Source of the DNA: Bryobacterales bacterium
Lineage (GTDB): Bacteria > Acidobacteriota > Terriglobia > Bryobacterales > Bryobacteraceae
Assembly (NCBI GenBank): GCA_003164075.1
Contig: PLRZ01000423.1
Span: 1-6,001, forward strand
DNA: 6,001 nt
Reading direction: 5' to 3'
Position 1 is the stretch's first letter, and every line of letters begins with the position of its first letter. Positions 1-5,800 of the stretch are shown here, one piece after another. Made by a program: the position numbers and the translations under genes. The notes under the pieces are model-generated. The model saw nothing but the letters and a program-made list of their open reading frames with translations. It had not been told where the DNA came from and did no database searches.

Positions 1-149
1 TCGGGCGGCAGGCCGGCGGCCAGTCCCAGGGCCATGCTGGCGACCATCAGGGCCAGAAAGGCGTGCAGTTTCAGCGCCAGAATCAGGGTCAGGAGCAGGG
101 CAATCGCCGCCACCGTCATCAGAATGAGATAGGGTCCGTTCGCGGGCAT
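1..149 (-). CDS. GntP-family gluconate/organic-acid permease, N-terminal fragment
   Basis: The reverse strand reads from an ATG at 149-147 through 49 codons without a stop to the left edge, so only the N-terminus is present. The peptide begins MPANGPYLILMTVAAIALLL and continues with a hydrophilic KLHAF turn and a second hydrophobic stretch ending in GLAAGLPP. A first membrane segment at about residues 6-25, then K-L-H-A-F, then a second segment at about 30-45 ending in G-x-x-A-G-x-P, is the characteristic opening of GntP/GntT proton symporters for gluconate and related sugar acids. Family members are about 450 residues, so roughly 90% lies outside the window. It is transcribed divergently from the sugar kinase at 232, which suggests a shared control region. 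No good Shine-Dalgarno sequence precedes the ATG. A TACAAT hexamer lies only 9 bases upstream. The family call rests on a short segment, and the substrate cannot be determined. Confidence 0.72.
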   Translation of the reverse strand, partial: MPANGPYLILMTVAAIALLLTLILALKLHAFLALMVASMALGLAAGLPP

Positions 150-170
150 AGAACCTGCATTGTACCGGAC

Positions 171-200
171 TTGGCTTCCGGCTACCGGATGCGCCACAAT
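171..200 (+). promoter_or_regulatory. Weak candidate sigma70 promoter for the ROK kinase
   Basis: TTGGCT (171-176) and CACAAT (195-200) each match four of six consensus positions and are separated by 18 bases. This would put a transcription start near 207, giving a leader of about 25 nt before the GTG at 232. In a GC-rich genome such matches arise by chance, so this is only a candidate. The surrounding 82-bp divergent spacer also holds three CCGG cores (at about 165, 179 and 185). Confidence 0.22.
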
Positions 201-219
201 TGGGTTTGCCTGACGAAAT

Positions 220-223
220 GGAG
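220..223 (+). promoter_or_regulatory. Shine-Dalgarno GGAG that fixes the kinase start
   Basis: GGAG lies 8 bases before the GTG at 232, an ideal spacing. The other in-frame candidate, TTG at 226, sits only 2 bases after it and is too close. The site therefore supports GTG 232 as the start and a protein beginning MKVIAGVDLGGT. Confidence 0.75.
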
Positions 224-231
224 AATTGACT

Positions 232-1248
232 GTGAAAGTAATCGCGGGAGTCGACCTTGGCGGGACCGCCGTCAACTATACGATCATCGACGCGCAGGGG
301 CACTTCCTCATCGAAGGATTGTGCGAGTACCCGGCGCTGTCCACGCAAGGGCCGGACGTCTGTCTCGCCCAGATCGAAAAGGGCCTGGAGATCGCCGCTG
401 GCAAAGCGGGCGTGCCCTTGGAAAAAGTGGTGGGCGTCGGCCTGGACACGCCTGGGCCGGCGAGTTCCACGGGAGTTCTGAGTGCGCGCGGCTCTACCAA
501 CTTCGTGCATCCCGAGTGGGCCGGATTCGACATCCGCCAGAAGCTCGAAGTCCGTCTCGGCCGGCCGGTCACGTACCTGAACGATGGGAACGCCGGCGCC
601 CTTTGGGGACATTTCTCCATTTTCGGCGAGGACAGCCGGCACACTTCGATCTCGGCGATTGTGGGCACCGGCCTGGGCGGCGGCGTCATCATAGAGGGCA
701 ACGTAGTCAAGGGCAGGATGGGATTCGGGGGCGAACTGGGGCACGTCCTGATTCCCTACCAGAGCATCGCCGGCACGGAAGGTCTGAAGCCGGATTGCAA
801 TTGTGGACGCACGGGAGATCTGGAGTCGCTGTGCTCGCTCACCGCCATCGCCAAAACGCTGCTGCCGTATTTTCTGGTTCGCTATCCGGGACATCGGTTC
901 GAGCAGATGGAGATCGGCAAGGCGGCCAAACTGGTGCGCGGGATGGCGGAGAAGGGCGATGCGTTGTGCCGCGACATCTTCCGGGTGCAGGCGCACGCCA
1001 TGGGGCTATTCTTCGACGAGATGGTGAATACGTTCGATCCGGATGCGTTGATCATCGGAGGCGGCGCACTGGAGACGGGCGAGGATTTCCAGCGCTGGTT
1101 TATCGGGGAAACGCGCGCCGCCATGCCCGGACAGCGCGAGGAGCAGGCCGGGATTCCGATTCACGTGATGCCGAATGGCGACACTGCGGGCGCCCGCGGG
1201 GCGGCCATCGAAGCGCTCAAGTTGGCTCAGCACGAGGGCGTGCTGTAG
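232..1248 (+). CDS. ROK-family sugar kinase (glucokinase-like)
   Basis: Predicted cytoplasmic ATP-dependent sugar kinase of 338 residues, close to the usual ROK length. GTG 232 is chosen as start because of GGAG at 220-223. Visible motifs, in order: phosphate-binding DLGGT at 8-12; LNDGN around the presumed catalytic base Asp118; the second phosphate loop GTGLGGG at 145-151; GGELGH at 166-171, whose Glu and His normally contact sugar and zinc; and CNCGRTGDLES at 189-199. The last corresponds to the CxCGxxGCxE zinc motif, but the third cysteine is replaced by Asp196. A second nucleotide-side motif, IIGGGA, lies near residue 282. ROK members phosphorylate glucose, N-acetylmannosamine, allose, fructose and other sugars, and some are repressors. 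This one lacks an N-terminal helix-turn-helix, so it is an enzyme. Divergence from a GntP-type permease suggests sugar or sugar-acid catabolism, but the substrate cannot be read from sequence. The DLES variant looks like a subfamily trait rather than damage, since all other motifs are intact. Confidence 0.93.
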   Translation: MKVIAGVDLGGTAVNYTIIDAQGHFLIEGLCEYPALSTQGPDVCLAQIEKGLEIAAGKAGVPLEKVVGVGLDTPGPASSTGVLSARGSTNFVHPEWAGFDIRQKLEVRLGRPVTYLNDGNAGALWGHFSIFGEDSRHTSISAIVGTGLGGGVIIEGNVVKGRMGFGGELGHVLIPYQSIAGTEGLKPDCNCGRTGDLESLCSLTAIAKTLLPYFLVRYPGHRFEQMEIGKAAKLVRGMAEKGDALCRDIFRVQAHAMGLFFDEMVNTFDPDALIIGGGALETGEDFQRWFIGETRAAMPGQREEQAGIPIHVMPNGDTAGARGAAIEALKLAQHEGVL

Positions 1249-1287
1249 GCGATCGCTCGTTTTCCCGCGGACGGGATGCTGCATTTG

Positions 1288-1470
1288 TTGTGGGGCGGAC
1301 ACCCTCGGGGGGCCACCAGGGGGTCCGCCCTGGGGTCCGCCCCATAGGCGTTTACATAGCCGGTTGTGACCGCAAGATGGTGGAAACCCAACTTCGGTCG
1401 CCACAATAGGTGGATGCCCTCAGCGGTCCTATGCGCCTTAAGTAAACGTTTATGGGGGTCCGCCCCACAA
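1288..1470. repeat. Nested imperfect inverted-repeat element, MITE- or REP-like
   Basis: The ends are a perfect 13-bp inverted repeat: TTGTGGGGCGGAC at 1288-1300 and GTCCGCCCCACAA at 1458-1470. Directly inside the right end, 1442-1457 pairs with 1340-1355 over 16 positions, with 14 Watson-Crick pairs and 2 G-U pairs if transcribed. Further inward, CATAG (1355-1359) matches CTATG (1429-1433), TTGTG (1364-1368) matches CACAA (1402-1406), and GACCG (1368-1372) matches CGGTC (1395-1399). The whole segment can thus fold into one long interrupted hairpin. The left arm carries an extra 39 bases rich in G and C. No transposase and no clear target-site duplication are seen. It may be a non-autonomous mobile element, an intergenic palindromic repeat family, or a structured RNA. 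Copy number cannot be judged from this window. Confidence 0.6.
1291..1344. repeat. GTCCGCCC repeat cluster with strong hairpin
   Basis: Within the left arm of the larger element, TGGGGCGGAC (1291-1300) and GTCCGCCCCA (1335-1344) form a perfect 10-bp stem with a 34-base G/C-rich loop. The loop holds another direct copy, GTCCGCCC at 1323-1330, next to the one starting at 1335. A fourth copy is at 1458. The stem could act as a transcription barrier downstream of the kinase, but no run of T follows, so it is not called a terminator. Confidence 0.6.
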
Positions 1471-1549
1471 GCGTTAACCTAGCAGCAGACGGCTCGGAAC
1501 CACCTCATCGTCAGGGAAAGTCAGAGTGGAAGCTGAGGGTGCTGGCCGC

Positions 1550-2431
1550 TCACTTCTCCGGCTGGTCGTAGCCCGCCAGGCGGCGCACCCAGATATTGCG
1601 GTAGCGCACCGGGTTGTGATGGTCCTGCAAGGACAACGGCAGCTCCGCGGGTTGCGGCGTGTACTTGGCCACCTGGCGGTAAACCATGGGGCCCATCAGC
1701 TCCTTGTGCACGTGCACCATCACGCCGTTCCAAAATACCGTCTGGTAGGCTGGCTTCACCAGTTTCGCCCCATCGAACTGCGGAGCTTCGAAAACGATGT
1801 CGTAGGTCTGCCACTCTCCCGGCTTCCGTGCGGCATTCACCAGCGGCGGCCATTGGCCATAGATCGCGGCCGCCTGCCCATCGGCGTATGTGGGATTGTT
1901 ATACGCGTCCAGCACCTGGATTTCGTACAGCCCCATCAGCAGGACCCCGCTGTTGCCGCGACCCTGGCTGGTTCCACTCACGTCGGGCGGCTCGGACCAC
2001 TCCACGTGCAGTTGAACGTCGCCGAACTTCTCCCGCGACTGCAACTCGCCGGTCTCCGGACCGACTTCGAAATAGCCATTGCGCACCGGCCATTTCGGAT
2101 CGACCAGTTTGCCGCGGTCGGCTCCCCGTCCGGGTTGCACCCACTGCGAGAGGTCCTTCCCGTCGAACAGTACGATGGCGTCCGAGGGCGGCGCACCGGG
2201 AACGGCCCCCGGCGTCACCACCTTGGGGTGAGGACGAGCGGGGTCGTGCACATGCCAGGGCAGCCCCGGAAGCATGGGAGTGTCGGTAAATCCCAGGTCG
2301 CCGGGTTTCTGGGCCTGGGCCTGGGTCTGAGCAACGGCGGTAGCGGCAATGGCAGCGATTGCAGCGAGACACGCGATGGCGGCGGGCTTCCAACCTGGGC
2401 CCCGGCCGCGCGAAACGAGTCGTTGTTTCAT
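1550..2431 (-). CDS. Secreted DUF1080 protein, 3-keto-disaccharide hydrolase-type
   Basis: This 293-residue protein belongs to the DUF1080 / 3-keto-disaccharide hydrolase family (PF06439), a concanavalin-like jelly-roll fold whose studied members cleave 3-keto-glucosides. The start ATG is at 2431-2429. It is followed by a basic stretch (residues 1-15), a hydrophobic core at about 17-33 and a likely signal-peptidase site after AVA (34), so export to periplasm or beyond is expected. A proline- and histidine-rich linker (about 50-82) leads to the domain. The domain shows the hallmark FDGKDLSQW at 89-97, NGYFEV at 118-123, LQSREKFGDVQLHVEW at 130-145, RGNSGV at 158-163, YEIQVLD at 169-175 and the closing YRNIWVRRL at 277-285. 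GEWQTYDI at 205-212 is also typical. Nothing appears truncated. It converges on the ROK kinase and diverges from the large protein at 2851. The substrate is unknown, and many family members in Acidobacteriota and Planctomycetota are uncharacterised, so the enzymatic role is a family-level prediction. Confidence 0.9.
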   Translation of the reverse strand: MKQRLVSRGRGPGWKPAAIACLAAIAAIAATAVAQTQAQAQKPGDLGFTDTPMLPGLPWHVHDPARPHPKVVTPGAVPGAPPSDAIVLFDGKDLSQWVQPGRGADRGKLVDPKWPVRNGYFEVGPETGELQSREKFGDVQLHVEWSEPPDVSGTSQGRGNSGVLLMGLYEIQVLDAYNNPTYADGQAAAIYGQWPPLVNAARKPGEWQTYDIVFEAPQFDGAKLVKPAYQTVFWNGVMVHVHKELMGPMVYRQVAKYTPQPAELPLSLQDHHNPVRYRNIWVRRLAGYDQPEK

Positions 2432-2454
2432 GGGCTGTTCTTCGAGTCGTAACT

Positions 2455-2483
2455 AGTATCCCATTATCATCTGAAGCCGGCAA
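2455..2483 (-). promoter_or_regulatory. Candidate sigma70 promoter of the DUF1080 gene
   Basis: On the reverse strand TTGCCG (2483-2478) and GATACT (2460-2455) are separated by exactly 17 bases. Each matches four of six positions of the -35 and -10 consensus. A start near 2448 would leave a leader of about 17 nt. A competing -10, GATAAT, lies at about 2468-2463 within the spacer but has no -35 at proper distance. The -35 overlaps the hairpin at 2476-2497. Confidence 0.38.
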
Positions 2484-2497
2484 ACTGGAGTGCCGGT
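2476..2497. repeat. Short perfect dyad CCGGCA/TGCCGG
   Basis: CCGGCA (2477-2482) and TGCCGG (2491-2496) are perfect inverted copies around an 8-base loop, extended by one G-T pair. It lies over the candidate -35 of the DUF1080 gene. It could be a protein-binding site, an RNA hairpin or a fragment of a dispersed repeat. Confidence 0.4.
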
Positions 2498-2510
2498 CTC
2501 CACGGGTGCC

Positions 2511-2525
2511 TATTAACCGGCTAAT
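2511..2525. promoter_or_regulatory. Operator-like near-palindrome ATTAACCGGCTAAT
   Basis: The 14-base sequence ATTAACCGGCTAAT at 2512-2525 is palindromic apart from one mismatched pair of positions. It contains the half-site TTAACCG, which also forms the perfect dyad at 2701-2718. The shared half-site suggests a common DNA-binding regulator, perhaps LacI-like from the symmetry, but no regulator gene is in the window. Confidence 0.35.
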
Positions 2526-2700
2526 CTTTCCTCATTCTGGTGGGAGCGCGCCGGAAGATCCCGATCGAGTGTCGACCCGATTTGGAGAAAAATCAACTGG
2601 AAAAGAAAGGCTTTCGTTTGACGGCACTGGTTTGCGAGTGCCTCTGAATGCGCTCAACCGCCCGGTCCGCCTCTCAACTTCTCCCGCTCCGAGGATTGGC

Positions 2701-2718
2701 CGGTTAAGTGCTTAACCG
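2701..2718. promoter_or_regulatory. Perfect 18-bp operator-like dyad
   Basis: CGGTTAAG (2701-2708) and CTTAACCG (2711-2718) are perfect 8-bp inverted copies separated by TG. The AT-containing core stands out from the surrounding GC-rich DNA. It lies 132 bp upstream of the large gene at 2851 and 269 bp upstream of the DUF1080 start, so it could control either. No T-tract follows, which argues against a terminator. A dimeric repressor or activator site is the simplest reading. Confidence 0.45.
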
Positions 2719-2850
2719 ATCTGGGGAAGGTCCGTGACCGGTAAACGCTCCCTGACGGGGTGCTTCCGTTGGGGCCCGGCGCTACTCAAGGTTTACTCCG
2801 CCACAGCCGATAGAACTGTAGCCCGCGCCTCACGACCGTGGTGAACAGCT

Positions 2851-5800
2851 ATGAAGGCCAAAGGACCGTCGAGACCAAATTCTGTGTGCTGGACGATAGC
2901 GGTTTGGCTGACTCTGGCAGCCGGCCTCCGCGCGCAGACTGTTCCCTGGAGCAGTTACGGACACGACCCTCAACACACCGGCCTTTCCACTATTGGCGCC
3001 CAGCGGCTGGAGCGCATCAAATGGACTACGCCCATAGACCTCGTGCCGCCGAACGCTTCCGGCCCCTTCCGTCTTCACTACGTTTCACCCCTGGTAACGT
3101 CCGCAAACACGGTACTGGTCCCCGTGCGGACCACGTCGTCGAACACGTACCGCTTGGAAGCTCACACCGGCGCGGATGGGACGATTCTCTATACGCTCCC
3201 CACCGGCTTTACGCCGCCTCCCCACAACCGGTTTCCCGTGTATGCCCCGGCTTTGAGCCAGGGCAAGCGGCTGTATTACGCGGGCGCCGGAGGCGCCGTA
3301 TATTATCGCGACGAGCCCGATTCCGTAACCGGACCCTCCGGCCAGATCGCTTTCTATGGCAATGCCGTCTATGCCGCCAACCCGGCGGCCTTCAACAGCA
3401 CCGTCATGATCTCGACGCCCATCACCGCCGACGCGCACGGCAACATCTACTTCGGATTCGACGTCATAGGATCGAACCCGGCGAACCTGGCAAGCGGGCT
3501 GGCGCGCATCGGCGCCGACGGATCGGGATCGTGGATCGGCGCTTCCGCCGCGGCGCAAGGCGACGCTTCCGTCGTCGAGGTGGCTTTGAACTGTGCGCCC
3601 GCCGTGAGCAACGACGGCCTGACGCTGTACTTCGGCGTGTCGGAGAACCCGGCCGGTCAGGGTTACACGGCCGGTTACCTGGTGTCGGTGAGCAGCACCA
3701 CGTTGGCGCCCATAGCGCGTATGCGCCTGAAGGACCCCGAAACCGGCGCCGACGCGAGGGTGGCCCCCGCCTCCCCTATTGTGGGTCCGGATGGCGATGT
3801 CTACTACGGGGTTCTGGAATCCTCGTCCGGTTCTCATGACGGCCGCGGCTGGCTGCTGCATTTCGACCAGAACCTGACGGCAACCAAGACGCCCGGGGCA
3901 TTCGGCCGGGACTTCATGGCTTCGGTGGCGCCGGCCAGCATAGCGGCTGCCTACACCGGCGCTTCCTCCTATCTGCTGTTCAGGAACGGCCACAACAAAA
4001 CTGCCGTGCTCGACCCCAACGGCTCCATGACCGACCCGGCCACCGGTGCGACGGTCATGCAGGAAGTGGGCGCCGTCCCACGACCCTGGCTGGACCCTCC
4101 CGGCAATGCCGTCGCTGACGGCGTGGGCGAGACTTACATGCCCGCGGCGATCGGCGCCGATGGCACGGTTTACGCCATCGACGGAGCCAATCTCCTGGCG
4201 GTGGGCCAGGCGTCCAATCTGACCGTTTCCGCCAGCCACACCGGCGATTTTGCCGAAGGACAAAACGGCGCCGGCTACACTCTGACCGCATCCAATAGCG
4301 GATCCGGTGCGACCAACGGCGCCGTGACAGTGACCGACACGCTGCCGGCGAGTCTGACGGCCACGGGGATCGGTGGCCCGGGGTGGAGTTGCACACAGCC
4401 CGCGGGACCGTGCACCCGAAGCGACACGCTGGCGGCCGGCGCCAGCTTTCCGGCTCTCAAGCTTACGGTGAACGTGGCAAGCAATGCCCCCTCCACTGTG
4501 ACGGATATAGCTGCGGTATCGAGCGACGGCTCGGCGAACTCGGTGAACTCCATAGCCGGCGATGTGACGGCGATCGTCCCGTTGCCGGCGCTGAGCATTG
4601 CGGGCAACTTTACGCGAGGGCAAGCCGGCGCTACGTATTCGGCAACGGTGAGCAACAGCGCGGCGGCGGGACCGGCCAGCGGGATGGTGACGGTGGCTCA
4701 CACCTTACCCGCGAGACTTACCGCTACGGCAATGGGCGGGACCGGATGGACGTGCACTCTAGCCACGCTCACCTGTACGCGACGCGATGTCCTTGCGGCC
4801 GGCGCCAGCTACCCGGCCATCACCGTGACGATGAACGTTGCGAACAATGCGGCGGCCTTGCCGACGAGCCGCGTAAGCGTGGCGGGAGGCGCGTCGCCGG
4901 CGGCCACTGCCAACTACCAGACCACCAGCGGGGGGGCGCTCACGATCGCTACCGGCAGCGTGCCCGTGACCACGCAATATCAGAGCTACAGCACGGCGCT
5001 GACGGCAACCGGCGGGACGCCGCCCTATACGTGGTCGGTGGTGTCGTCCACCGGCGCCAGTCTTCCGGAAGGAATGAGCCTGAATCCAGCCACGGGCGTG
5101 GTGAGCGCCACGCAAGTCAACGGGCAGGGCGGGTATGCCGTCACCGTGCAGGTCATCGACAGCGCCTTGCCCAGCCCCGGCAGCGCCACCGCCACGCTGA
5201 ACTTCGGCGTCTATAGCGACACCAGTCTGGGCGGTTGCCAGATGTTTCCGCCGGACTCGATTTACAACCAGCGGATCGACCTGCTGCCGGTGGATACGAA
5301 TCCGTCGGACCAGATTCCCGCAAGCTACCTCACGAAGCCGATCCACCCCGATTTTGGGCACGGCTTTTATCCGTCTCCCGGCGGCATTCCGTGGATGCGG
5401 GTGCCGGCCAATCAGCCGTTGACCAACGTCAATCTGGCGGGCGACGGCCAGATCGACCTGGCTGGGACCTACCAGTGGCCGCTCCCGGCGTGGCCCAATG
5501 CGGTGATCGAAGGGACCTCGTATGGGCAGGACGGCGACGACCACCACATTTCGATTCTGCAATCCAGCGTCGATAGCATCGACGGGCCTCAGACCGGTCC
5601 CTGTACGCTGTATGAGACTTATCAGGACACCGCGGTTTCGGGCATGTACGATGCGGGCAGCAACACGTGGTTCATGGGTGCGGGCGTGCACTATGTTCTC
5701 AACAGCAACACCCTCGCGGCATCGCCCGACACGCTGGACGACGGAGCGCAGGATTCGGCGGGTGTCCCGGTGGCGCCTCTGTTGGTCCGGTATAGTGAGG

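Larger units (their letters stand above)
1249..1549. other. Convergent intergenic region, no gene seen
   Basis: This 301-bp gap separates the stop codons of the ROK kinase and the convergently oriented DUF1080 gene. I find no convincing coding frame or RNA gene in it. Its dominant content is the nested inverted repeat at 1288-1470. Immediately after the kinase stop there is only a weak 4-bp CCCG/CGGG dyad (around 1264-1275). No classic stem plus T-tract terminator is visible for either gene, so the GC-rich hairpins of the repeat may be what separates the two transcripts. Confidence 0.6.
2432..2850. other. Divergent intergenic control region, no gene seen
   Basis: This 419-bp gap lies between the start of the DUF1080 gene (minus strand) and the start of the large secreted protein (plus strand). 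The stretch from about 2500 to 2640 looks less GC-rich than the flanking genes, including an A-rich run near 2585-2608. It contains a candidate promoter for the DUF1080 gene, a small hairpin and two operator-like dyads, listed separately. No frame in it has recognisable protein content. No confident promoter for the 2851 gene was found, although a TTGACG hexamer at 2618-2623 is a possible -35 element without a good partner. Confidence 0.6.

Noticed and set aside
63..1409. A 448-codon open frame on the plus strand overlapping the whole ROK kinase
   Set aside because: It is arginine-, glycine- and histidine-rich without family motifs, and it overlaps in another frame a kinase with every ROK motif intact. 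It is a shadow frame of GC-rich DNA.
1288..1470. CRISPR array or insertion sequence
   Set aside because: There are no regularly spaced direct repeats with unique spacers, no transposase frame and no clear target-site duplication.
1526..2452. A 308-codon open frame on the plus strand
   Set aside because: It is complementary to the DUF1080 gene, whose family motifs and signal peptide are unmistakable on the other strand.
2620..2637. Sigma54-like promoter (GGCAC then TTTGC)
   Set aside because: The distance between the GG and GC doublets is 9 bases instead of the required 10, and one-base deviations abolish sigma54 recognition.
2359..2715. A 118-codon plus-strand frame covering part of the intergenic region
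   Set aside because: Its first part is antisense to the DUF1080 signal peptide. It crosses the candidate promoter and has no recognisable family or ribosome site.
2701..2718. Rho-independent terminator
   Set aside because: The dyad has a 2-base loop, too small for an RNA hairpin, and no T-tract follows. An operator is the better reading.
2838..3839. A 333-codon plus-strand frame starting just before the large gene
   Set aside because: After a few residues it is Arg/Pro/His-rich without motifs and overlaps the true frame that begins at 2851 with a signal peptide and PQQ-type opening.
3085..4701. A 538-codon open frame on the minus strand
   Set aside because: It lies antisense to the large secreted protein, has low-complexity Arg/Gly/His/Val composition and no recognisable domain, while the plus-strand frame has a signal peptide and clear domains.
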